Made by a program: the position numbers and the translations under genes | In this document: piece by piece, positions 1 to 5,862 of the stretch | Numbering within the stretch: the first letter of the stretch is position 1 | Layout of the letters: each line of letters opens with the position of its first letter | NCBI GenBank assembly: GCA_003455235.1 | Contig: DMRT01000004.1 | Location: 1-6,627 of the forward strand | DNA: 6,627 bases | Direction: 5' to 3' | From: Chitinophagaceae bacterium | Lineage (GTDB): Bacteria; Bacteroidota; Bacteroidia; Chitinophagales; Chitinophagaceae | Notes under the pieces: model-generated | The model's database searches: none | The model's input: the letters and a program-made list of their open reading frames with translations, nothing else | What the model was told of the DNA's origin: nothing

Positions 1-825
1 GAATTCTACCACCACGATGTATCCAAGTTCATTCATGTTACCGGGCACCTTGATTATATTCTTCACTTTGCCTCTCCTGCCAGTCCGATCGATTACCTGA
101 AGATCCCGATCCAAACCCTGAAAGTGGGCTCATTGGGAACACATAATTGCCTGGGACTGGCGCTGGCTAAAAAAGCAAGAATACTGGTGGCATCCACCAG
201 TGAAGTATATGGCGACCCATTGGTTCACCCGCAGAATGAAGAATACTGGGGCAATGTGAACCCCGTTGGGCCAAGGGGTGTATATGATGAAGCCAAACGC
301 TTCCAGGAAGCCATGACCATGGCTTATCATACTTTTCACCAGGTAGAGACAAGAATCGTCCGCATATTCAATACCTACGGGCCCCGCATGCGGCTCAACG
401 ACGGAAGGGCTTTGCCTGCCTTCATCGGCCAGGCACTGCGTGGCGAGGATCTGACCGTTTTCGGCGATGGCAGCCAGACACGCAGTTTCTGTTATGTGGA
501 TGACCTGATCGAAGGCATTTACAGATTATTAATGAGTGATTATTCATCCCCTGTCAACATCGGCAACCCCGATGAGATATCCCTGAAGGATTTTGCCGAA
601 GAGATCATCAGGCTCACAGGAACAACACAGAAAATCGTTTACAAACCCCTGCCCACCGACGATCCGAAGCAACGCCAGCCCGATATTACGAAAGCTAAAA
701 ACCTGCTGGGCTGGGAACCGAAAGTATCAAGGGAGGAAGGATTAAAGATAACGTATGAGTATTTCAGAAGTTTACCGAAAGAAGAACTGAATAAATTACC
801 CAAGGAATTCGAAAGCAAAAAATAA
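1..825 (+). CDS. uxs: UDP-glucuronic acid decarboxylase (UDP-xylose synthase), 5'-truncated
   Basis: This is an extended short-chain dehydrogenase (SDR) that oxidises UDP-glucuronate at C4, decarboxylates it and reduces the ketone to give UDP-xylose, using tightly bound NAD in the cytoplasm. The reading frame is open from base 1, so the gene begins before the window. The GTG at 124 falls inside the conserved core and is not the start. Visible family motifs are FASPASP (window residues 24-30), the TLKVGSLGT stretch just after it, STSEVYGD (65-72) with the decarboxylase-type Glu at 68, the catalytic pair Tyr95 and Lys99 in [15 protein letters not shown], and [15 protein letters not shown]. About 45-55 N-terminal residues with the Gly-rich NAD motif are missing, judging from the usual length of about 310-320. 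The 274 residues seen end in a short charged tail. It is the first visible gene of the sugar operon. The family call is firm because these motifs are specific to UXS and not to GalE or RmlB. Confidence 0.93.
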   Translation, partial: EFYHHDVSKFIHVTGHLDYILHFASPASPIDYLKIPIQTLKVGSLGTHNCLGLALAKKARILVASTSEVYGDPLVHPQNEEYWGNVNPVGPRGVYDEAKRFQEAMTMAYHTFHQVETRIVRIFNTYGPRMRLNDGRALPAFIGQALRGEDLTVFGDGSQTRSFCYVDDLIEGIYRLLMSDYSSPVNIGNPDEISLKDFAEEIIRLTGTTQKIVYKPLPTDDPKQRQPDITKAKNLLGWEPKVSREEGLKITYEYFRSLPKEELNKLPKEFESKK

Positions 826-843
826 TTCGTCATTCATAATTCA
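823..843 (+). repeat. Three heptamer units starting on the uxs stop codon
   Basis: Three consecutive 7-base units, TAATTCG, TCATTCA and TAATTCA, run from the TAA stop of uxs into the 27-bp gap before the next gene. The consensus is TAATTCA. Similar doubled heptamers start at the stop codons at 2140 and, on the minus strand, at 4626. Function is unknown. An AT-rich stop-codon tail arising by chance is possible. Confidence 0.4.
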
Positions 844-852
844 TACCTAACA

Positions 853-2142
853 ATGTACCAGGAATTACTAGATAAGAAAAAGAAGCTGGCTGTAATCGGC
901 CTCGGATATGTAGGCCTGCCCATCGCACTGGAATTTGCCAAAAAGATCAAAGTGATCGGGTTCGACATCAACGCCCAGCGGGTGGAAATGATGCGTAACA
1001 AAATTGATCCCAGCCAGGAACTGGAATCTTCTGCATTTGAAGGATGCGATATTGAATTCACCAACGACCTGGATGTATTGCGGCAGGCTAATTTCTTTAT
1101 CGTGGCCGTACCCACCCCGGTAGATGAACACAATGTGCCTGACCTGGTTCCGGTACAACGTGCCAGCGAAACCATCGGCAAAGTGATCAAGAAAGGAGAT
1201 TACGTGGTGTATGAAAGTACCGTGTATCCCGGTTGTACCGAAGAAGACTGTGTTCCCATCATAGAAAAATTATCAGGACTGAAAATGGTAACCGATTACA
1301 AGATCGGTTATTCACCCGAACGGATCAACCCGGGCGATAAAGAACATACCATCACCACCATCACCAAAGTGGTAAGTGGCTGTTGCGACGAAAGCCTGGA
1401 TGTGATTGCCAAAGTATACGAACTGGTGGTAAAAGCCGGTGTTCACCGGGCTTCTTCCATCAAAGTGGCCGAGGCGGCCAAAATCATTGAGAACACGCAG
1501 CGTGACCTCAACATCGCTTTGATGAATGAGCTTTCCATCATCTTCGACAAGATGAATATCAATACCTACGAAGTGCTGGAAGCCGCGGGCACCAAATGGA
1601 ACTTCCTGAAGTTTCAACCGGGCCTGGTGGGCGGTCACTGCATCGGTGTGGACCCCTACTATCTTACGTACAAATCAAAAAAACTCGGGTACAATTCCCA
1701 GGTAATCCTGGCCGGCCGTTTCATCAACGATGCCATGGCCGGTTATGTGGCCCGGAAAGTTCTGAAGCACATCATCCAGAACACCGGCAATGTAAAAGAC
1801 GCCAAGGTACTGGTAATGGGAGCCACCTTTAAAGAAAACGTAAGCGATATCCGCAACAGTAAAGTAGCCGATGTGGTAAAAGAACTGCGTGCCTTTTCAC
1901 TCAACGTGGATGTTACCGATCCGTATGCCGACAGCGAAGAACTGAAACATGAATACGGGTTTGAACTTACGCCAAAACCGGGCAACGACTACGACGCCGT
2001 TATTGTAACCGATCCGCATAAAGAGTACAAGGAACTGGACGATAATTATTTTAGCTCCGTTACTAAGAGTCATGCCATGGTGGCCGACCTCAAAGGAATT
2101 TACCGCGGCAAACTTTCATCAAGAAAATACTGGAGTCTGTAA
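853..2142 (+). CDS. tviB: UDP-N-acetylhexosamine 6-dehydrogenase, TviB/WbpO type
   Basis: This is a nucleotide-sugar dehydrogenase of the UDP-glucose/GDP-mannose dehydrogenase superfamily, expected to make a UDP-N-acetylhexosaminuronate by two successive NAD-dependent oxidations at C6. The N-terminal Rossmann domain has GLGYVG at residues 16-21 and the acidic end of strand 2 at Asp38. YESTVYPGCTEE lies at 120-131. Next comes GYSPERINPGD, the signature of the TviB/WbpA/WbpO/WecC branch; true UDP-glucose dehydrogenases have a different motif here. AEAAKIIENTQRDLN contains the catalytic-site Lys210 and Asn214, and GGHCIGVDPYYL contains the nucleophile Cys263. A C-terminal UDP-binding domain follows (FKENVSDIRNSKV). 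The 429-residue length is typical. The ATG at 853 lies 37 residues before Asp38, leaving a normal N-terminus. No Shine-Dalgarno is evident. The following TviC/WbpP-like epimerase suggests UDP-GlcNAc or UDP-GalNAc as substrate; exact specificity cannot be read from sequence. Confidence 0.92.
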   Translation: MYQELLDKKKKLAVIGLGYVGLPIALEFAKKIKVIGFDINAQRVEMMRNKIDPSQELESSAFEGCDIEFTNDLDVLRQANFFIVAVPTPVDEHNVPDLVPVQRASETIGKVIKKGDYVVYESTVYPGCTEEDCVPIIEKLSGLKMVTDYKIGYSPERINPGDKEHTITTITKVVSGCCDESLDVIAKVYELVVKAGVHRASSIKVAEAAKIIENTQRDLNIALMNELSIIFDKMNINTYEVLEAAGTKWNFLKFQPGLVGGHCIGVDPYYLTYKSKKLGYNSQVILAGRFINDAMAGYVARKVLKHIIQNTGNVKDAKVLVMGATFKENVSDIRNSKVADVVKELRAFSLNVDVTDPYADSEELKHEYGFELTPKPGNDYDAVIVTDPHKEYKELDDNYFSSVTKSHAMVADLKGIYRGKLSSRKYWSL

Positions 2143-2153
2143 ATCATAAATCA
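2140..2153 (+). repeat. Doubled heptamer TAAATCA starting on the tviB stop codon
   Basis: TAAATCA occurs twice in exact tandem. The first unit begins with the stop codon of the dehydrogenase gene and the second gives a further TAA in another frame. The two units fill most of the 18-bp gap to the epimerase gene. It resembles the TAATTCA units at 823-843. Confidence 0.4.
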
Positions 2154-2160
2154 GCACACT

Positions 2161-3147
2161 TTGAGTTTGACGTTTCACACAAAAGACCTCAGCCATTCAT
2201 CTTTCCTGGTAACCGGCGGCGCCGGTTTTATCGGAAGTCATATTGCTGAATACCTGTTGAAGCACGGTGCTAAAAAAGTGCGTGTGCTGGATAACCTCGC
2301 AAACGGGTTCCGGTCAAACCTCGACGTACTGAAGCAATACCCGGCTTTTGAATTCATGGAAGGCGATATCAGGCAGATAGATGTATGCCAGAAAGCCTGC
2401 GCCGGGATCGATTATGTTAGTCAAAAGGCGGCACTTGGTTCGGTACCCCGCAGCATCCGGGAACCGCTTTACTTCAACGAAGTGAACGTGGGTGGATTTG
2501 TGAATGTACTTACGGCTGCGGTTGACAATAAGGTGAAACAGTTTGTATACGCATCCTCTTCTTCGGTGTATGGAGATGAGCCCACGCTTCCCAAACTGGA
2601 AGAACGGGTGGGCAAATGCCTTTCTCCGTATGCGGCCACCAAAAAAACCAATGAACTGTATGCCCAGGTATTTGCCGATGTGTACGGCATACGCCTGATG
2701 GGATTCCGTTACTTTAATATTTTCGGCCCGCGGCAGGATCCAGATGGAGCATACGCCGCCGTGATACCCTTGTTTGTAAAAAGCATCATGAACCAGGTGC
2801 CTGCGTATATCAATGGCGACGGTGAACAGACCCGTGATTTCACCTTTGTAGACAATGCCGTTCAGATTAATATAAAAGGAATGCTGACCGACAACACTGA
2901 AGCGTTGAACAAAGTTTACAACGTAGCCATCGGTGAAAATTTCTCGGTAAACTACCTGTACCAGGCCTGCTGCAAGCACCTGAACAGTGATTTCCCGCCT
3001 GTATACCGGGAACCCAGGGCCGGCGATATCCGTAATTCGCTGGCGGATATTTCACTGGCAAAAAAATTACTGGACTACCGGCCCACCAAGCGTTTTGAAG
3101 ACGGACTGGCCGAAACGATCGAATTCTTCAAGAAAAAATATTCCTGA
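2161..3147 (+). CDS. tviC: UDP-N-acetylhexosamine(uronate) 4-epimerase, TviC/WbpP type
   Basis: This extended SDR epimerase interconverts gluco and galacto forms of UDP-N-acetylated sugars; paired with the preceding dehydrogenase it would yield UDP-GalNAcA. It has TGGAGFIGS (18-26), ALGSVPRS (91-98), SSSSVYGD (132-139), the Tyr157 and Lys161 catalytic pair in YAATK, RYFNIFGPRQDPDGAYAAVIP, YINGDGEQTRDF and GDIRNSLADIS. The SVPRS, INGDGE and RNSLADIS motifs match WbpP/TviC better than GalE. Length is 328 residues, normal for the family. The start is unusual. After the in-frame stop at 2140-2142 there is no ATG before the Rossmann fold, so TTG at 2161 is the best choice, with TTG at 2167 as the alternative. 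The first in-frame ATG (2356) would remove the cofactor fold. Residues 88-89 are Gln-Lys where relatives usually have His-Gln. The gene ends TGA followed at once by TAA. Confidence 0.9.
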   Translation: MSLTFHTKDLSHSSFLVTGGAGFIGSHIAEYLLKHGAKKVRVLDNLANGFRSNLDVLKQYPAFEFMEGDIRQIDVCQKACAGIDYVSQKAALGSVPRSIREPLYFNEVNVGGFVNVLTAAVDNKVKQFVYASSSSVYGDEPTLPKLEERVGKCLSPYAATKKTNELYAQVFADVYGIRLMGFRYFNIFGPRQDPDGAYAAVIPLFVKSIMNQVPAYINGDGEQTRDFTFVDNAVQINIKGMLTDNTEALNKVYNVAIGENFSVNYLYQACCKHLNSDFPPVYREPRAGDIRNSLADISLAKKLLDYRPTKRFEDGLAETIEFFKKKYS

Positions 3148-3148
3148 T

Positions 3149-3154
3149 AAAGGA
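3149..3154 (+). promoter_or_regulatory. Ribosome binding site before rfbC
   Basis: AAAGGA lies 7 bases upstream of the ATG at 3162 and resembles a Shine-Dalgarno sequence. It is the only clear one in the operon; the other leaders are A/T-rich without one, as is common in Bacteroidota. It supports 3162 as the start of rfbC. Confidence 0.5.
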
Positions 3155-3161
3155 AACGCAT

Positions 3162-3722
3162 ATGCCATTCATTAAAACAGGTTTACCCGGGCTGCTGGTT
3201 TTTGAACCCGTTGTGTACGGAGACAGTCGCGGTCATTTTTTTGAGAGCTACAACGAAAAGAGTTTTGCGGCCGAAGGCGTGGGCATGCGGTTTGTGCAGG
3301 ACAACCAGTCGGCCTCTACATACGGCGTAATCCGCGGTTTGCACTACCAGCTGCCACCCTACGCACAAACCAAACTGGTAAGAGCACTGAGCGGAACCAT
3401 CCTGGATGTGGCGGTGGACATACGGAAAGGATCGCCTTCCTATGGAACGGTTTTTTCGATAGAGCTTTCTGCCGAAAACAAAAAACAATTATTTATACCA
3501 AAGGGCTTTGCTCATGGGTTTTCAGTGCTGAGCAAAACCGCCGAAGTGATGTACAAATGCGATGCGTTTTATAACAAGGAATCCGAAGGCGGGATCATTT
3601 ACAATGATACGGCGTTGAATATCGACTGGCGGATTCCGGCCGGTGATGCCATCGTATCAGAAAAAGACCTGGCTCTCCCTTCTATTGCAAATTGTAAAAA
3701 CAGTTTTGTTTTTGAAAAATAG
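3162..3722 (+). CDS. rfbC: dTDP-4-dehydrorhamnose 3,5-epimerase (RmlC)
   Basis: This cupin-fold enzyme carries out the third step of dTDP-L-rhamnose synthesis, epimerising dTDP-4-keto-6-deoxyglucose at C3 and C5 in the cytoplasm. Motifs in order are DSRGHFFESY (21-30), QDNQSAS (46-52), GVIRGLHYQ (55-63) with catalytic His61, QTKLVRALSG (69-78), DVAVDIRKGSPSYG (82-95), FIPKGFAHGFSVLS (111-124) and YKCDAFY (131-137), which carries the tyrosines known to line the active site. The C-terminal SEKDLALP is also typical. The 186-residue length matches the family norm of about 180-190. It follows the 4-epimerase gene by 14 bp, and its last bases overlap the start of rfbD. All key residues appear intact, so it should be active. 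Its substrate must come from rfbA and rfbB products, which are not in this window. Confidence 0.96.
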   Translation: MPFIKTGLPGLLVFEPVVYGDSRGHFFESYNEKSFAAEGVGMRFVQDNQSASTYGVIRGLHYQLPPYAQTKLVRALSGTILDVAVDIRKGSPSYGTVFSIELSAENKKQLFIPKGFAHGFSVLSKTAEVMYKCDAFYNKESEGGIIYNDTALNIDWRIPAGDAIVSEKDLALPSIANCKNSFVFEK

Positions 3723-4578
3723 CAAACCTTCTGTGCTGGTTACCGGTGCCAATGGACAGCTGGGCAATGAGCTGAGAGTGGTTGCTGCGGATTATCCAAC
3801 GCATCATTTCATTTTCACATCCCGGAAAGAGCTTGCTGTAGATGATGCGGATGCGGTAAAAAGATTTTTTGCAGAACAGCAAATTGATTACTGCATAAAC
3901 TGCGCCGCGTATACGGCAGTTGATAAAGCCGAATCCGATCCGGAGGCTGCGTACCGCATCAATGAGACAGCTGCCGCCTGCCTGGCAACCCTTTGTAATG
4001 AACACCATACCCGCCTCATTCATATTTCCACCGATTATGTTTTTAACGGGCAGGCAACGGAGCCATACAAAGAAGATGACCCCACCAATCCGTTGGGAGT
4101 ATATGGTGTTTCCAAACGAAAAGGAGAAGAAGCCGTATTGAAGAATGATCCATCGGCCGTCATCATCCGTACTTCCTGGCTCTACTCTTCATTCGGGCAC
4201 AATTTTGTAAAAACCATGCTGCGGCTGATGAAGGAGAGAGAAAGCATCAACGTGGTGAACGACCAGTACGGCTGCCCCACCTATGCCGCCGACCTGGCCG
4301 CAGCCATCATGCAGATCATCACATCAGGAATAAACAAACCCGGCATATATCATTATTCCAATGCCGGTGCAAGCACCTGGTATGAACTTGCTGCAGCCAT
4401 CAAAGAACTTACCAGGAGCAAATGCATCATCAACCCGGTTACCACGGCAGAATATCCAACACCGGCCAAACGGCCCGCCTATTCTGTATTTGATACCGCT
4501 AAAATCCGGTCGGTATTCGGACTTGTTATTCCACAATGGAAAGACAGCCTGGCCGCTTGCCTCAACCGGCTGAAATAA
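3712..4578 (+). CDS. rfbD: dTDP-4-dehydrorhamnose reductase (RmlD)
   Basis: This SDR reductase carries out the last step of dTDP-L-rhamnose synthesis, reducing the C4 ketone with NAD(P)H. With TTG at 3712 as start the protein has 288 residues and begins MKNSKPSVLVTGANGQLG, a typical RmlD N-terminus with the cofactor motif GANGQLG at 12-18. CAAYTAVDKAE, STDYVFNG (Thr107), the catalytic Tyr131 and Lys135 in YGVSK, PTYAADLA and YHYSNAGASTWYELA follow in family order. The frame is open further upstream to an ATG at 3643, but those extra residues lie inside rfbC and resemble no RmlD sequence, so I reject that start. GTG at 3733 is possible but would start right at strand 1. The chosen start overlaps rfbC by 11 bp, which suggests translational coupling. 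The gene closes the operon, just ahead of a terminator hairpin. Confidence 0.93.
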   Translation: MKNSKPSVLVTGANGQLGNELRVVAADYPTHHFIFTSRKELAVDDADAVKRFFAEQQIDYCINCAAYTAVDKAESDPEAAYRINETAAACLATLCNEHHTRLIHISTDYVFNGQATEPYKEDDPTNPLGVYGVSKRKGEEAVLKNDPSAVIIRTSWLYSSFGHNFVKTMLRLMKERESINVVNDQYGCPTYAADLAAAIMQIITSGINKPGIYHYSNAGASTWYELAAAIKELTRSKCIINPVTTAEYPTPAKRPAYSVFDTAKIRSVFGLVIPQWKDSLAACLNRLK

Positions 4579-4608
4579 AAAGCGCCGGCTCCTGAGCCGG
4601 CGCTACAA
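4577..4608. terminator. Bidirectional terminator between rfbD and the DUF2911 gene
   Basis: A perfect 10-bp GC-rich stem (4581-4590 with 4595-4604) has a 4-base loop, CCTG. It sits 2 bp after the rfbD stop codon, in a 45-bp gap between convergent genes. Read leftwards (minus strand) the stem is followed by TTTTATTT, a good U-tract, so it should stop the DUF2911 transcript. Read rightwards the following sequence is ACAAAC, so intrinsic termination of the sugar operon may be weaker. Confidence 0.85.
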
Positions 4609-4612
4609 ACAA

Positions 4613-4626
4613 TCATTTATTATTTA
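4613..4626 (-). repeat. Heptamer pair starting on the stop codon of the DUF2911 gene
   Basis: On the minus strand the TAA stop opens TAAATAA followed by TAAATGA, two 7-base units alike at five positions. It parallels the heptamers at 823-843 and 2140-2153. The 14 bases contain stops in all three frames. The match is imperfect and the region AT-rich, so chance is a real alternative. Confidence 0.3.
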
Positions 4627-5739
4627 CTGGTTGATGTCCTTCCCTGACTCCAGTGTTTTGATGAATCCTTCAATGGCATCTTTATTTGCCTTATCAGGCG
4701 CCTGTACCAATGCTGCTTTTGCATACTTCAAGGCATTTTTAAAATCGCCGTTGGCCGAGTAGCCCCTCATCAATCCCATGTTGGTGGTGAACTGGTTGGG
4801 GTTTTTATCTGCATTCAGTTTAAATGCTTCCAGCGCCTGTGCATTTCGTTTCTCCCGCAGCAATTGCCTTCCGTAGTTATGCAGTTCCTGCATGGTGGCC
4901 AGCGGTGTGGCTTCTTTCATCAGTGCATCGGCTTCGGCTGTTCTGCCCAGTCTGGCAAGCACCGATGCTTTAGTGCTGAGGGTGCGGAAATTTTTCTGTC
5001 CAACAAATACGCCACTGATGGCATAATCGCTCCATTGGAGAGCTTCTTCAAGATTGGTATTGCGCTGCAGGCAGAAATTGATGGCTTCCAGCCAGGCTTC
5101 CCAACGGAAACCTTTTTCATTTCTCAGCTCCCGCCGGAAGGATTCCAGTTGTGTTTTTACATAATCCACTTCCACTTTAAAAGGTATTTTCATTTTCTCC
5201 CACATCAAGGCAATGGTTGCGCTGTTTTCCTTCTCATCCATGAATTCATATTTCAGCCGCTCCACGCTTTCGGCCAGGGCAGTTGTTTTTACCGTTACCC
5301 GCAGGGCATCTTCTTTGGGATCATAAAAATAAGATCCCCAGGAAGTGGAATTATTACTGAAGATAACAGTAGCTTCCCCATCACCCATCGCCATAAACAA
5401 CCCGTAAGTGCCTGCCGGAAGTGCTTTGCCTTCCACGGTTACATCGGTGCTGAAACTGATGCTGGTGTTTTCATTGGCGCCGGCCCGCCACGGTGCGGCC
5501 TTGCTGGTGCCAAACTGCAGGTCGGCAAAGCCTTTGTGTACCAGGTCGCCCCAGATCTTTCCTTCGCGGCCTTTTACCGCCGGGCGGTCGTAGTGAATGG
5601 TTACATCCGTTATTCCGATCCGTTCCGATACGGAGGCTTTTTTATTTCCACCATCGGCGATGGTATGGAGTATTTGTGAAAAGGATAAGCCGGAGAACAG
5701 TAAGGCGGTTAAAACAAGCAATGATTTTCTGTATAACAT
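4624..5739 (-). CDS. Exported DUF2911 protein with TPR-like C-terminal half
   Basis: This is a 371-residue protein of unknown function. The N-terminus MLYRKSLLVLTALLFSGLSFSQ is a Sec signal peptide, with likely cleavage after Ser21 to leave Gln at +1; there is no lipobox Cys, so the product should be a soluble periplasmic or secreted protein. Residues about 25-192 match DUF2911, with DVTIHYDRPAVKGR, IWGDLV, WRAGANENT, LPAGTYGLFM, SWGSYFYDPKEDALRV and a closing WEKMKIPFKV. Residues about 213-350 look like helical TPR-type repeats: WLEAINFCLQ...ALQWSDYAI, TKASVLARLGRTAEADALM, NYGRQLLREKRNAQALEAF..NPN and MGLMRGYSANGDFKNALKYAKAAL..AP. The frame opens further upstream to 5823, but that extension precedes the signal peptide and runs through the neighbour's terminator, so ATG at 5739 is preferred. 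It is convergent to the sugar operon and probably unrelated to it. Confidence 0.88.
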   Translation of the reverse strand: MLYRKSLLVLTALLFSGLSFSQILHTIADGGNKKASVSERIGITDVTIHYDRPAVKGREGKIWGDLVHKGFADLQFGTSKAAPWRAGANENTSISFSTDVTVEGKALPAGTYGLFMAMGDGEATVIFSNNSTSWGSYFYDPKEDALRVTVKTTALAESVERLKYEFMDEKENSATIALMWEKMKIPFKVEVDYVKTQLESFRRELRNEKGFRWEAWLEAINFCLQRNTNLEEALQWSDYAISGVFVGQKNFRTLSTKASVLARLGRTAEADALMKEATPLATMQELHNYGRQLLREKRNAQALEAFKLNADKNPNQFTTNMGLMRGYSANGDFKNALKYAKAALVQAPDKANKDAIEGFIKTLESGKDINQ

Positions 5740-5757
5740 ACAAATGGTTTTAATAAA

Positions 5758-5765
5758 TAAATGTA
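5758..5765 (-). promoter_or_regulatory. Possible -7 promoter element for the DUF2911 gene
   Basis: On the minus strand TACATTTA lies 18 bases upstream of the ATG at 5739 and differs from the Bacteroidota -7 consensus TAnnTTTG only at its last base. A TTG upstream is about 25 bases away, further than the usual -33 spacing, so support is weak. The leader after it is A/T-rich without a Shine-Dalgarno. Confidence 0.25.
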
Positions 5766-5812
5766 GACACTTAATCCGGCCGGCACGCTGCAATAGTGAT
5801 AAGTGGCAATAC

Positions 5813-5840
5813 AAAAAAAGCATCCGCTGCCGGATGCTTT
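5813..5840 (-). terminator. Intrinsic terminator of accC
   Basis: On the minus strand a perfect 10-bp stem (5831-5840 with 5817-5826) with loop GCAG is followed by a run of seven T (complement of 5813-5819, the last three inside the stem). It begins 22 bp after the accC stop. This is a classic rho-independent terminator. It also separates accC from the DUF2911 gene, which must then have its own promoter at about 5740-5812. Confidence 0.87.
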
Positions 5841-5862
5841 CGTCTTTCCGTTGACAATTCGG

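Noticed and set aside
1..6. GAATTC at the window start as a possible cloning boundary
   Set aside because: The same hexamer occurs several times inside the window (for example 807 and 3120), so its position at base 1 proves nothing.
1348..1365. Exact 9-bp tandem duplication ACCATCACC encoding Thr-Ile-Thr twice in the dehydrogenase
   Set aside because: The segment has the same length as the equivalent stretch in TviB as I recall it, so it is coincidental codon similarity and not an insertion.
2314..2979. Minus-strand open frame (221 codons) inside the 4-epimerase gene
   Set aside because: It lies wholly antisense to a strongly conserved enzyme and its product resembles nothing; it results from codon bias of the real gene.
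4864..5679. Long plus-strand open frame (271 codons) opposite the DUF2911 gene
   Set aside because: The product is rich in Phe, Gly, Cys and His with no recognisable domain, and the opposite strand has a clear signal peptide and domain motifs. It is a shadow frame.
5776..5783. Palindrome CCGGCCGG upstream of the DUF2911 gene as an operator
   Set aside because: It is only 8 bp, has no second copy nearby, and its position relative to a promoter is uncertain.
5740..5823. 28-residue N-terminal extension of the DUF2911 protein
   Set aside because: It would put a signal peptide in the interior and start inside the accC terminator stem; ATG 5739 gives a standard exported N-terminus.
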